NCBI RefSeq assembly: GCF_001278115.1
Contig: NZ_LIYD01000005.1
Span: forward strand, 495,906-559,905
Source of the DNA: Flavobacterium akiainvivens
GTDB taxonomy: Bacteria; Bacteroidota; Bacteroidia; Flavobacteriales; Flavobacteriaceae
DNA: 64,000 nt
Direction: 5' to 3'
Shown here in pieces: positions 44,114 to 52,076 of the stretch. How positions within the stretch are numbered: the first letter of the stretch is position 1; every line of letters starts with the position of its first letter. The notes under the pieces were generated by a model that was not told the origin of the DNA, did no database searches, and worked only from the letters and a program-made list of their open reading frames with translations. The position numbers were made by a program, and so were the translations under genes.

Positions 44114-44578
44114 ATGATTTACACCCTGCACCGCATTCAAAAACTGCCCATACCACTGCAACAGGCCTGGGATTTTATGGCCGACCCTAAAAACCTTGCC
44201 GTTATAACGCCCGATAGTATGGGGTTTGTAACCAAAAGCGGCGACGAACGCAAAATGTTTGCTGGCCAGATAATTACCTATACCATAACGCCTTTATTTG
44301 GTATAAAATTGCAATGGGTTACCGAAATTACGCATGTAAAGCCTGTTGAATTTTTTGTAGATGAGCAGCGTTACGGGCCTTACGCATTTTGGCATCATAA
44401 GCATTTTTTGAAGGAAATACTGGGTGGTACCGAGATGGAAGACATAGTGCATTACAAGGTGCCAATGGGCTTTTTAGGCAGGCTGGTACATCCATTTTTG
44501 GTTAAGCCCAAGCTTGAAGAGATTTTTGCTTACCGCGAAAAGAAGCTTATTGAACTGTTTGGAGGATTTAAAGGTTAA
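44114..44578 (+). CDS. SRPBCC family protein
   Basis: This 154-residue protein has the START/SRPBCC helix-grip fold start (LHRIQKLPIPLQQAWDFMADP) and a conserved VTKSGDERKMFAG-like segment. It binds a hydrophobic ligand in related proteins. The gene lies 3 bases before photolyase; the pairing of these two families is common in Bacteroidota and suggests a link to a flavin or antenna pigment, or to photoprotection. This link is an inference. Confidence 0.85.
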   Translation: MIYTLHRIQKLPIPLQQAWDFMADPKNLAVITPDSMGFVTKSGDERKMFAGQIITYTITPLFGIKLQWVTEITHVKPVEFFVDEQRYGPYAFWHHKHFLKEILGGTEMEDIVHYKVPMGFLGRLVHPFLVKPKLEEIFAYREKKLIELFGGFKG

Positions 44579-44581
44579 CAC

Positions 44582-45865
44582 ATGATAGTATTTTGGTTTA
44601 GGCGCGACCTGCGTATTGATGATAACACCGCCCTGCATGAAGCCCTGGCAGCAGGCGAGGAGGTATTTCCTGTTTTTATTTTCGACAAAAATATACTCGA
44701 AGAATTACCCAAAGATGATGCGCGGGTTACATTCATTATGTCTCTTTTAGAGGGATTTAACAGCGAATTTAAAAAGCACAGCCGGTCGCTTGCGGTGTTT
44801 TATGATACGCCCGAAAACGTGTTTAAGCACCTGTTGAAAGACCATGATATTACCGCCCTGTATGCCAACCGCGATTATGAGCCCTATGCCCGCAAGCGCG
44901 ATAAGGCCGTGTATGAAGTGCTTCAGGAGAAAAATATTCCTTTTAAAAGCTTTAAGGACCAGGTAATTTTTGAGAAAAGCGAGGTGGTAAAGGATAACGG
45001 CGAACCTTATTCGGTTTACACACCGTATAAGAACCGTTGGCTACTACATTTTAAGGATGTTCAGCTTAGGATGCACCATCCTCAAATTGAGGCTAAAAGC
45101 ATCGTTAAACACGATTATCCATTCTTAACTCTTACAGATATTGGCTTTACCGAAAGCAGCATTAAGCCCGAACCGTATGATGTATCGCCTTCGCTGATAG
45201 AAGGATACGAAAATACACGTAACTATCCGGCTATAGAGGGCACCAGTAAGCTGAGCCCGTACCTGCGTTTTGGTGCTTTGAGTATCAGGCAGTTGGTTAA
45301 AAAAGCTCTTGCGGCTAAAAACCAGACATTCCTTAACGAGCTGATTTGGAGGGAATTCTTCATGCAATTACTGTGGCATTACCCTGAAACGGTTACCAAA
45401 GCCTTTAAGCCTAAGTACGACAATGTTAAATGGCGTTATAGTGAGAAAGATTTTAAAGCCTGGTGCGAGGGTAAAACCGGATTTCCTATAGTAGATGCCG
45501 GCATGCGCGAACTAAACGCTACAGGCCACATGCACAACCGTGTACGTATGATAACCGCAAGCTTTTTATGCAAGCAATTACTGCTTGACTGGCGCAAAGG
45601 TGAGGCTTATTTTGCTGAGAAACTGCTTGATTATGAACAATCCAGCAATGTGGGTAACTGGCAGTGGGCAGCCAGCAGTGGGGCAGATGCATCGCCATAC
45701 TTCCGTATTTTTAATCCTGATGAGCAGGTTAAAAAGTTTGATAAAGACCTTAAGTACATCAAAAAATGGGTGCCCGAGTTCCAGGATATTGATTATAAAC
45801 CCATTGTAGACTATAAAGAAAGCCGCGAAAGGGCGCTAAAGGTTTACAAGGAAGCGGTGAGCTAA
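44582..45865 (+). CDS. phrB: Cryptochrome/deoxyribodipyrimidine photolyase
   Basis: This 427-residue FAD enzyme repairs cyclobutane pyrimidine dimers with blue light. The N-terminal photolyase domain starts MIVFWFRRDLRIDDNTAL. The FAD-binding part contains TGFPIVDAGMRELNATGHMHNRVRMI (quoted in parts) and the Trp electron chain in WQWAASSGADASPYFRIFNP. Sequence fits class I photolyase; a cryptochrome role cannot be fully excluded. It ends 2 bases before a palindromic word-repeat element. Confidence 0.93.
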   Translation: MIVFWFRRDLRIDDNTALHEALAAGEEVFPVFIFDKNILEELPKDDARVTFIMSLLEGFNSEFKKHSRSLAVFYDTPENVFKHLLKDHDITALYANRDYEPYARKRDKAVYEVLQEKNIPFKSFKDQVIFEKSEVVKDNGEPYSVYTPYKNRWLLHFKDVQLRMHHPQIEAKSIVKHDYPFLTLTDIGFTESSIKPEPYDVSPSLIEGYENTRNYPAIEGTSKLSPYLRFGALSIRQLVKKALAAKNQTFLNELIWREFFMQLLWHYPETVTKAFKPKYDNVKWRYSEKDFKAWCEGKTGFPIVDAGMRELNATGHMHNRVRMITASFLCKQLLLDWRKGEAYFAEKLLDYEQSSNVGNWQWAASSGADASPYFRIFNPDEQVKKFDKDLKYIKKWVPEFQDIDYKPIVDYKESRERALKVYKEAVS

Positions 45866-45867
45866 CT

Positions 45868-45954
45868 GGTTATGGTTTGTGGTTTATGGTTTATAGTTTA
45901 AGAGCTGAGTAAGCAACCATAAACCATAAACCATAAACCACAAACTATAAACTA
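45868..45954. repeat. Palindromic word-repeat element (GTTTATG words)
   Basis: Left arm from 45868 and right arm to 45954 are complementary and built of 7-base words GTTTATG/CATAAAC; GTTTGTGGTTTATGGTTTAT occurs in both arms in inverted order. The centre holds CTGAGTAAG (45905-45913), as in the element at 46616. The right arm contains the TAG stop of the HAD gene that follows on the minus strand. Confidence 0.85.
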
Positions 45955-46608
45955 TTTTATGTCTCTGATTATCTGGTAGTTAAGCTGGCTGAAATCACTG
46001 ATAACCTGGTCAGCAAGGGATGTATCCTGTGTAGTATGTTCGTCGTTTTTATAACCAATGCAATATACCCCGGCAGCTTTAGCAGCTTTCACACCGTTGG
46101 TACTGTCTTCAATTACAATACATTCATCCGCCGTAAAGCCTGATTTGGCTACAGCTTCTAAGAAAATTGCAGGGTGCGGCTTGCTGAATTCAAAGTCCTG
46201 TCCGCTTATTTTATGGCTAAAATAAGGGTTTAATCCAAAACGGTTAAACACCCTTTCTATCTTAACTTTAGATGATGACGATGCAAGTAATATCGTTACA
46301 CCGTTATTGTAAAGGTCTACAATAAGGTCTTTAACACCGGGCATCAGCTCAAGGGTTTCATCAGCATCAAAGGCTTCACAGTAGTAATCAAGGCACTGTT
46401 GCAGCATATCGTCTACAGTAGCGTCAAGCGTGTACATATCCTTTATTTTCTGTAGTATATTGCGGTCAGAATTGCCTATAAAGGTAGAATACACTTCATC
46501 GGTAACAGTAATGCCCATGGCATCATAAAACTTGGTATTTGCCCTGTGGCTAAGGGGTTCGGTGTCTACAACAACACCATCCATATCAAAAATAACGGCT
46601 TTAATCAT
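45952..46608 (-). CDS. HAD-family phosphatase, beta-phosphoglucomutase-like, copy 1
   Basis: This 218-residue HAD enzyme has motif I FDMDGVVVDTEP, motif II LASSSSKVK, and VIEDSTNGVKAAKAAG with the motif IV aspartates. It resembles beta-phosphoglucomutase and small sugar-phosphate phosphatases. The substrate cannot be assigned. It is a paralogue of the next gene upstream (46697-47353). The two are separated by a palindromic repeat. Its stop TAG lies in the arm of another such element. Confidence 0.88.
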   Translation of the reverse strand: MIKAVIFDMDGVVVDTEPLSHRANTKFYDAMGITVTDEVYSTFIGNSDRNILQKIKDMYTLDATVDDMLQQCLDYYCEAFDADETLELMPGVKDLIVDLYNNGVTILLASSSSKVKIERVFNRFGLNPYFSHKISGQDFEFSKPHPAIFLEAVAKSGFTADECIVIEDSTNGVKAAKAAGVYCIGYKNDEHTTQDTSLADQVISDFSQLNYQIIRDIK

Positions 46609-46615
46609 GTTTTTT

Positions 46616-46692
46616 GTTTCGAGTTTCAGGTTTCAAGTTTCAGGTTCTTACTCAGTCCCTAAACTTGAAACCTGAAACCTGAAACTCGAAAC
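46616..46692. repeat. Palindromic word-repeat element (GTTTCAGG words)
   Basis: The first 20 bases of the left arm (from 46616) are exactly complementary to the end of the right arm (to 46692). Words are GTTTCAGG/CCTGAAAC. The reverse-strand centre holds CTGAGTAAG (46647-46655) between AGTTTAGGGA and AACC, as in the element at 45868. The flanking Ts are on the plus strand although the genes are on the minus strand, so it is not their terminator. Confidence 0.85.
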
Positions 46693-46696
46693 TTTT

Positions 46697-47353
46697 TTAA
46701 ACTAAATTCTTTACTATTTCGGCGTTTAATTCATTAAAATGGCTAATAACCTTGTTGGCATCGCTCAGTTCCTGTGGTGCTGTGTTTTCACTTTTATAAC
46801 CCACCACAAAAATACCGGCGGCGTTGGCAGCCTTAATACCGTTTGTACTGTCTTCGATAACAATACATTGGCTTACCGGAGTACCCGATAGTTCGGCAGC
46901 TTTTAAAAATATGGCAGGGTGGGGTTTAGATTGCGGAAAGTCTTCACCGCTAACCTTATGGGTAAAATACTGGTGCAGGTTAAAGCGGTCAAACACCTTT
47001 TTAATTGTTATGTTTGATGCAGAAGATGCCAAAACCAACTGTAAACCACTGCTGTGCAGGTTTTTAATAAGGTCAAACACACCCGGAAGCAGTTCAAGGT
47101 CTTCCTTGGTATCAAACAACCCGTTAAAAAAGTCGCGCTTGCTTTGTATAAGGTCTTGTACCTCATGCTCAAGATTAAAGTTTTCCTTAAGGCGCTGGTA
47201 GGTGTTTTTGGTGCTAAGGCCTGTAAAACCGGCATACATTTCATGCGGAACCTCAATGTTAAGGTGCTCAAAATGTTGATGGTAGGCGTGGTAGTGCAGG
47301 GGCTCGGTGTCAACAATAACACCGTCCATGTCAAAAATAACTGTGTTAACCAT
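46697..47353 (-). CDS. HAD-family phosphatase, beta-phosphoglucomutase-like, copy 2
   Basis: This 218-residue paralogue starts MVNTVIFDMDGVIVDTEP (ATG 47353) and shares motifs LASSASNITIKKVFDRF and VIEDSTNGIKAANAAG with copy 1. Identity is high in motifs and moderate elsewhere, so the duplication is old. The substrate is unknown; the two may have different sugar-phosphate specificities. Confidence 0.88.
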   Translation of the reverse strand: MVNTVIFDMDGVIVDTEPLHYHAYHQHFEHLNIEVPHEMYAGFTGLSTKNTYQRLKENFNLEHEVQDLIQSKRDFFNGLFDTKEDLELLPGVFDLIKNLHSSGLQLVLASSASNITIKKVFDRFNLHQYFTHKVSGEDFPQSKPHPAIFLKAAELSGTPVSQCIVIEDSTNGIKAANAAGIFVVGYKSENTAPQELSDANKVISHFNELNAEIVKNLV

Positions 47354-47424
47354 TTTTCTTCTTAAAGCCCAAAAATACAACATAACGGCCTAACAGAAAA
47401 GCCAAAAGGTTATTTAAACGTTAT

Positions 47425-47742
47425 TTAGTAGGCCATACATTCCTCGGCACATTCGCGGCAGGCCCGGGCACACTCGTGGCAGTGGCTGTGGTGAGTGGCA
47501 AATTTTTCGCATTCTTCGGCACAGGCGCTGCACATATCGGCGCAAAGCCTCATGGCGTGGTGGCTGTACTCACTTTCGCGCTCCTCCAGTTTTACGCACA
47601 GTGCGCAAATTTCGGCACAGTCGCGGCACAGGGCAATGCAACGCAGATGGTCTTCGCTAAGCAGTTTAATGCATTGGGTAGCACACATTTCGCAGGCCGC
47701 AAAACAGGCCAGGCAGGCATCTATCATGGCTTCATTTTTCAT
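47425..47742 (-). CDS. Four-helix-bundle copper-binding protein
   Basis: This 105-residue cytosolic protein has 17 or so cysteines in CxxC and CxxxC spacing (ACLACFAACEMC, LCRDCAEICALC, CADMCSACAEEC, CHECARACRECAEEC). This matches the Csp/YhjQ-type copper-storage four-helix bundle, in which the Cys line a channel holding Cu(I). Copper storage or detoxification is inferred from the family. It has no copper exporter or regulator beside it. Confidence 0.9.
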   Translation of the reverse strand: MKNEAMIDACLACFAACEMCATQCIKLLSEDHLRCIALCRDCAEICALCVKLEERESEYSHHAMRLCADMCSACAEECEKFATHHSHCHECARACRECAEECMAY

Positions 47743-47850
47743 AATGATTTGATTTTGTGGTTACTGATTAACACAAAGTTAGCCTATACCACCCGCAGAC
47801 TGCCTTAAAACCCTGTTAAAGGTTTACCTGAAAAGTTTTAAATGATGCAG

Positions 47851-47880
47851 ATTAAACCTTTTACATTAACTTTAGTCTTA
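47851..47880 (+). promoter_or_regulatory. Putative ECF-sigma promoter of the sigma factor gene
   Basis: ATTAAACC at the start and TTTAGTCTTA at the end match 25 of 30 bases with 48440-48469. AAACC and GTCTTA, 15 bases apart, look like the -35 (AAC) and -10 (GTC) elements of ECF promoters, suggesting autoregulation. It lies 21 bases before the TTG start. Confidence 0.55.
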
Positions 47881-47901
47881 CAAACAAAGAGCTTTTAAAC
47901 A

Positions 47902-48444
47902 TTGCAGGACGAGAAGGAATTTATAGCACAGTTGCTTGACCCTAAAACGCAGCAGGCCGCATTTAACCGCCTTGTAGGGCAGTATAGCAGGCCGCTGTAC
48001 AGCCATATACGCAACATTGTGCTTAGCCACGATGATGCCGACGACGTGCTGCAAAACACCTTTGTAAAGGTGTTCCAGAACCTTAAAAATTTTAAAGGAG
48101 AGAGCAAACTGTTTAGCTGGATGTACCGCATTGCTACTAATGAGGCCATTACCTTTATAAACCAAAGGGCTAAGAAAAGCGGCATAAGCAGCGAAGAAGT
48201 ACAGCAAAAAGCTATCATGAACCTGCAAGCCGATGAGTATTTTGAGGGCGATACACTTCAGCTAAAACTACAGCAGGCTATTGCCAGGCTGCCTGAAAAA
48301 CAGCAGCTTGTGTTTAAAATGCGCTATTTTGAAGACCTGAAGTATGAAGATATATCTGAAATACTGGGCACGTCTGTAGGGGCGTTAAAGGCATCTTACC
48401 ACCATGCCGCCAAAAAAATTGAAGAATACATAAACCACCATTAA
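47902..48444 (+). CDS. ECF-type RNA polymerase sigma factor
   Basis: This 180-residue sigma factor has region 2 (YSRPLYSHIRNIVLSHDDADDVLQNTFVKVFQNL; core DDADDVLQ) and region 4 (LPEKQQLVFKMRYFEDLKYEDISEILGTS; core YEDISEILG) without regions 1.1 and 3. The start is TTG at 47902, as MQDEKEFIAQLLDPKTQ is the normal family start. The next genes, a membrane anti-sigma-like protein and a small exported protein, follow closely. A 30-base element is repeated before this gene and before the next. Confidence 0.92.
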   Translation: MQDEKEFIAQLLDPKTQQAAFNRLVGQYSRPLYSHIRNIVLSHDDADDVLQNTFVKVFQNLKNFKGESKLFSWMYRIATNEAITFINQRAKKSGISSEEVQQKAIMNLQADEYFEGDTLQLKLQQAIARLPEKQQLVFKMRYFEDLKYEDISEILGTSVGALKASYHHAAKKIEEYINHH

Positions 48445-48469
48445 ACCATTTGCAATTAATTTAGTCTTA
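48440..48469 (+). promoter_or_regulatory. Putative second ECF-type promoter before the anti-sigma gene
   Basis: Matches 47851-47880 at 25 of 30 bases, including ATTAAACC and TTTAGTCTTA. It overlaps the last bases of the sigma gene and lies 6 bases before the anti-sigma ATG, so any transcript would be nearly leaderless. Confidence 0.5.
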
Positions 48470-48474
48470 ACACC

Positions 48475-48885
48475 ATGAGCCAGTTTAAATTAGATGAAGG
48501 AGATAACATAAAGTCCGGGTTCAGTACGCCCAATGGCTACTTTGAAGGCTTTGCTGACAGGCTTTCAGAAAGGCTTGCTATTGCTAATGAACCCAAAGTA
48601 GTGCCGCTTTACAGGCGCAGGCCGGTATGGTTAAGTGCTGCTGCTGTGTTTGTTATACTGCTGGGGCTTGGCATTTTCTTTAAAGATATGATAGTACCCA
48701 AAACGGTTCAGCCTGATGCCGAGGCTATTGAAAGTTACCTGGTGTACCAGCAGGGTATTAATTCTTACGATCTTATCCAAAACCTTGATGTTCAGGATAT
48801 AAAGGAGATAGAGGTGTCGCTGGATGATATTCCTGATGACGCCATTCAGGACTACTTAACCACCGAAGATATTTACCTGGAATAA
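48475..48885 (+). CDS. Probable membrane anti-sigma factor
   Basis: This 136-residue protein has a cytosolic N-terminus of about 50 residues, one membrane helix (about 52-69, LSAAAVFVILLGLGIFF) and an acidic periplasmic part (DLIQNLDVQDIKEIEVSLDD). Single-helix proteins after ECF genes usually bind and hold the sigma factor until a signal arrives. This is inferred from position and topology; a canonical anti-sigma motif is not visible. Confidence 0.7.
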   Translation: MSQFKLDEGDNIKSGFSTPNGYFEGFADRLSERLAIANEPKVVPLYRRRPVWLSAAAVFVILLGLGIFFKDMIVPKTVQPDAEAIESYLVYQQGINSYDLIQNLDVQDIKEIEVSLDDIPDDAIQDYLTTEDIYLE

Positions 48886-48908
48886 TACAACCACCGCAAT
48901 AAACAACA

Positions 48909-49370
48909 ATGAAAATGAAAATGAAGTTACTAACGCCGCTGCTTTTGCTGTTCAGCATCAGTATGTTAGCGCAAAAAGACCACAAGGAAAAATGGGAGCA
49001 GATCAAGGCGCTCAAGGTTTCTTTCCTTACTACCGAATTAAGTTTAACCCCCCAGGAATCAGAGAAGTTTTGGCCGGTTTACAATGTTTATGAGGAAAAA
49101 CAATGGCAGATAAGGCACGATAAAATGCGCCCCATCATAAAAAAGATAGACGAAGTGGGCTTTGATAAGGTGAATGAAAAAGATGCAGCAGCTTATCTGG
49201 AGAAGTTGCAAGATGCTGAAGAAGAGCTTCTTACTTTAAGGAATAAACTTATCTCTGACCTAAAACCCATTATTGGCTCTGCCAGGTTGCTAAAACTCAA
49301 GAAAGCTGAGGACGACTTCAACAAAAAACTCCTGGAAAAATATAAGGATAAGGACAAAAAGAAAAACTAA
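48909..49370 (+). CDS. Exported helical protein of the ECF operon
   Basis: This 153-residue protein starts with a signal peptide (MKMKMKLLTPLLLLFSISMLAQ) and then has helical charged segments with LTTELSLTPQESEKFWPVYN, a Spy/CpxP-like LTPxQ start. Such proteins are annotated in Bacteroidota as sensors of ECF sigma pathways, and Spy-like proteins act as periplasmic chaperones. It is the third gene of the sigma operon and probably a periplasmic stress protein or sensor. A terminator follows. ATG 48915 or 48921 could also be the start. Confidence 0.75.
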   Translation: MKMKMKLLTPLLLLFSISMLAQKDHKEKWEQIKALKVSFLTTELSLTPQESEKFWPVYNVYEEKQWQIRHDKMRPIIKKIDEVGFDKVNEKDAAAYLEKLQDAEEELLTLRNKLISDLKPIIGSARLLKLKKAEDDFNKKLLEKYKDKDKKKN

Positions 49371-49391
49371 AAGGCTCATTATGAGCCTTTT
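49371..49391 (+). terminator. Terminator of the ECF operon
   Basis: AAAGGCTCA and TGAGCCTTT form a stem with a short loop, and Ts follow. The minus side also has a T-run for the convergent helicase. Confidence 0.85.
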
Positions 49392-49395
49392 TTGT

Positions 49396-50949
49396 TTAAT
49401 TTAACTTGTTGAGTTCTATATCTTCGTCTTCATCATCGTTATCCTTAACCTTGTGGAAAATACGGCCTATCATCACACTTAGGCGGTTTTTGTAATCTTC
49501 CACAAGCCACTCACGATAGTTTTTAGTTGTCTTAGACAGCAACTTAGCATACTGTTTAACCCTGTATTCAATATCGCCATCCAGCTCGCGGGCCAGTTTG
49601 CGGGCTTCGCTAACCGTTTCGCTGTTTTCAATACACATAAAGGCATGCTGGCGTATTGACTTCTCAATCACCACTTTAGGCTTTTCTTTATCATCAGTAG
49701 CCTGCCTGAATTCGGCCTCTACATCAAACGTAACATCCAGAGTATTAGCAAATTTAGCCCTTAGCTCATCGGTCATGGTGTACACATGGTAACTCTCGAT
49801 TTCGGCGTCGGAGCGTATATTCTCCAGGAACAGTTCCGGGTTCTTAAAAATGTAGTGCCAGTCTACCGGGTCGCTCCATAAACCAAAGCGTTGTGCGTTG
49901 TTACCCAGGTCAATAACCGTAAAATAGTCCTTGTTTGGCAGCTTGCGCGAACCACGGCCTATCATCTGGAAGTACAGCGTTAGCGACCTCGTGGCGCGGT
50001 TAAGTATTATGGTTTCAACCGTTGGTTCATCAAAACCGGTGGTAAGTATTGATACTGAGGTAAGTATGGCGTCAGGGGTCTTCCTGAACCAGCTTAGTAT
50101 TTTCTTGCGTTCTACATCGGGCGTCTTGTTGTCGAGGTGCTTAATGGGTAATCCAGCTGCTTTAAATGTTTCATAAACATAGAGCGATGTATTGATACCG
50201 TTATTGAAAATCAGTGTTTTACGTCCAGAAGAACGCGCCACATACGACTGTAATAACAAATCCTGCATTATGGTACGGGAGTACAGTTCATCTGAAGATG
50301 ATACCGTATAATCGCCGTTAATGCCTAATTTTAAAGAAGTTAGCTCCACATCATAGCCATACATTGCTGCATTTGCAAGGAAGCCTTTGTCAATCAGGGC
50401 TTTAATAGGTTCGCCCGTAATAAGCTCATCATAGGTTTCATACATAGGTAATTCTATGTTAGAGCTTAAGGGTGTGGCAGTTACGCCCAAAAACAGCGAA
50501 TCTTTAAAGTAGGTAAAAAGCTTACGGAAGGAGTTGTAATGCGCCTCGTCTACAATAACCAGTCCCACATAATCCATGTGGAACTTCTTGTCTTTCAGGC
50601 GGTTATTAAGTGTTTCAACCATAGCCACATAGCAGTCAAAATCGTTATCCTGTGGCAGGTCTTTAACGGCGCTGTCTATTATGGTGTTGCGCACCCCAAA
50701 GCCGTTAAGCATTTGCGATGTTTGCTTGCTAAGCTCAATCCTGTGGGTGAGTACCAGCACTTTTCGGCCGTATTTCTCTATGAAACGGCGTGCTATTTCG
50801 CTAAAAATCACGGTTTTACCGCCGCCGGTTGGCAGCTGGTAGAGCAGGTGGTAGTTGTTGGGCTTGCCCTCAAACTTCTCAAAAATGGCGTCGATGTCCT
50901 GCTGTTGGTAGTTGTACAGCTCTTTCCTTTCGGCTTCTTCCGGTTGCAT
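49396..50949 (-). CDS. SF2 DEAH-type helicase, XPB/UvrB-like
   Basis: This 517-residue protein has helicase motif I QLPTGGGKTV (about residue 41), Ia LTHRIEL, motif II VDEAH, motif III VTATP, motif V TTGFDEP and motif VI QMIGRGSRKLP. The N-terminal YNYQQQDID Q-like motif and the layout place it with XPB/RadD-type DNA helicases. Its C-terminal third (about 390-517) is charged and family-specific. The role is probably DNA repair or recombination but is not proven here. It is monocistronic. Confidence 0.88.
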   Translation of the reverse strand: MQPEEAERKELYNYQQQDIDAIFEKFEGKPNNYHLLYQLPTGGGKTVIFSEIARRFIEKYGRKVLVLTHRIELSKQTSQMLNGFGVRNTIIDSAVKDLPQDNDFDCYVAMVETLNNRLKDKKFHMDYVGLVIVDEAHYNSFRKLFTYFKDSLFLGVTATPLSSNIELPMYETYDELITGEPIKALIDKGFLANAAMYGYDVELTSLKLGINGDYTVSSSDELYSRTIMQDLLLQSYVARSSGRKTLIFNNGINTSLYVYETFKAAGLPIKHLDNKTPDVERKKILSWFRKTPDAILTSVSILTTGFDEPTVETIILNRATRSLTLYFQMIGRGSRKLPNKDYFTVIDLGNNAQRFGLWSDPVDWHYIFKNPELFLENIRSDAEIESYHVYTMTDELRAKFANTLDVTFDVEAEFRQATDDKEKPKVVIEKSIRQHAFMCIENSETVSEARKLARELDGDIEYRVKQYAKLLSKTTKNYREWLVEDYKNRLSVMIGRIFHKVKDNDDEDEDIELNKLN

Positions 50950-51059
50950 GGGCAGTTACTAAACAACAAAAATAAAATTTTAGTTAGATATATCTGTTTA
51001 AAAAATCTTAATTGTTTTTCTAATTTTCATATTCAGAAATAACCTACGGTTATCTTGCG

Positions 51060-51085
51060 AAAAGTGCTTAATTTTTCACTTTTGG
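51060..51085 (-). repeat. Dispersed intergenic element, copy 3
   Basis: Reverse complement matches 1156-1181 with one mismatch over 26 bases; the match extends about 13 bases further (GGAcTTcGAAATT) with two more mismatches. It lies between the divergent SF2 helicase and endonuclease V genes. Confidence 0.7.
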
Positions 51086-51206
51086 ACTTCGAAATTCAAA
51101 ATCAAAATAGCGTATTATTACAAGTGGTGTTTTTTGGTCTTTTAGCCAAATTTTAGCTCGTAAAATAAATTATAAAATTTTCCTTTTATTTATTAGAAAA
51201 TATTCT

Positions 51207-51214
51207 TAACTTTG
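51207..51214 (+). promoter_or_regulatory. Promoter box TAnnTTTG for the endonuclease V gene
   Basis: TAACTTTG matches the -7 consensus and ends 14 bases before ATG 51229, implying a leader of only a few bases. Confidence 0.55.
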
Positions 51215-51228
51215 TACCGAAGATTTTA

Positions 51229-51948
51229 ATGCAGATGATACCAAACTATAACAACCTGCCGCTTGACCAAGCAACGCGAATGCAAAACGAGATGAAGGGC
51301 AACATCTTGCTTGCCGGTTTGCAGGGTAAGGTTGTTACAATAGGAGGGGCAGATATTTCGCATAATAAATATGAAGACACCGTATATGCGGGCATTGTGG
51401 TGCTGAGCTATCCGCAAATGACACTGCTAAGCTATTCTTTAGTGGTTAGTGAGACTAAGTTCCCTTATGTGCCGGGGTATTTAGGCTTTCGCGAAGTACC
51501 CGCATTGCTCGAGGCCTGGCAACAGTTACCGCAAAAACCGGATATTATGGTGCTCGACGGGCAGGGCATAACACATCCCCGGCGAATGGGTATAGCCAGC
51601 CATTTCGGGCTGTTGGCTAATTGTGCTGCTATAGGTTGTGCAAAGAATATGCTGTATGGTAAGTTCCCGGAGCTTGGGGAAGAAAAGTTTAGCAGCAGCC
51701 CGATAACTAACGGGGGTGAGTTGTTGGGCTATGCGCTGCGCACAAAGCAGGGGGTAAAGCCGGTATATATTTCACCCGGTAATACGGTAAGCGTACCGCA
51801 AAGCCTTGAAATTATGAACAATTGTATAGGCAAACACCGCATACCTGAACCTACGCGACTGGCACATAACGCGGTAAACCTGCTGCGCACAGGCAATTTA
51901 AAGCCCGGTTACCACAGCCTTAACCCGCAAATGGATCTCTTTGGATAG
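51229..51948 (+). CDS. nfi: Endonuclease V (deoxyinosine 3' endonuclease)
   Basis: This 239-residue repair enzyme cuts the second phosphodiester bond 3' of deoxyinosine in DNA. Motifs are intact: GGADISHNK (metal), YVPGYLGFRE with the catalytic Asp/Glu set, LDGQGITHPRRMGIASHFG and the SPGN wall. The start can be ATG 51229 or 51235. Its TAG stop is the first three bases of the palindromic element that follows. Confidence 0.95.
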   Translation: MQMIPNYNNLPLDQATRMQNEMKGNILLAGLQGKVVTIGGADISHNKYEDTVYAGIVVLSYPQMTLLSYSLVVSETKFPYVPGYLGFREVPALLEAWQQLPQKPDIMVLDGQGITHPRRMGIASHFGLLANCAAIGCAKNMLYGKFPELGEEKFSSSPITNGGELLGYALRTKQGVKPVYISPGNTVSVPQSLEIMNNCIGKHRIPEPTRLAHNAVNLLRTGNLKPGYHSLNPQMDLFG

Positions 51949-52076
51949 ATTATTGGATTTTTAGATGGTTCAATTGCTCGACTTAATCAATACTTATAAA
52001 CCTGAATAACAAGGCTATTATAGGATTCGAGTGAAGCTATCTAATAATCGAACCATCTAAAAATCCAACAATCCTA
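51946..52076. repeat. Palindromic element without a gene, related to the 18.3-kb unit
   Basis: Left arm 51946-51971 (TAGATTATTGGATTTTTAGA and on) is complementary to right arm 52050-52076 with few differences. Words ATTATTGGATTTTTAGAT are as in the inverted repeat at 18326. The middle holds TTCGAGTGAAGCT (52026-52038) before the right arm. The arm ends supply the TAG stops of both flanking genes (endonuclease V and PIG-L). Confidence 0.85.

Noticed and set aside
46616-46692. Intrinsic terminator for the HAD genes
   Set aside because: The T-run is on the plus side, while both flanking genes are on the minus strand, where the hairpin would be followed by As. The arms are also much longer and word-repeated compared with the real terminators nearby.
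47425-47742. Ferredoxin or zinc-finger protein
   Set aside because: Cysteines are spread along helical heptads with CxxC and CxxxC spacing across the whole chain, which fits the copper four-helix bundle and not 4Fe-4S or zinc-ribbon motifs.
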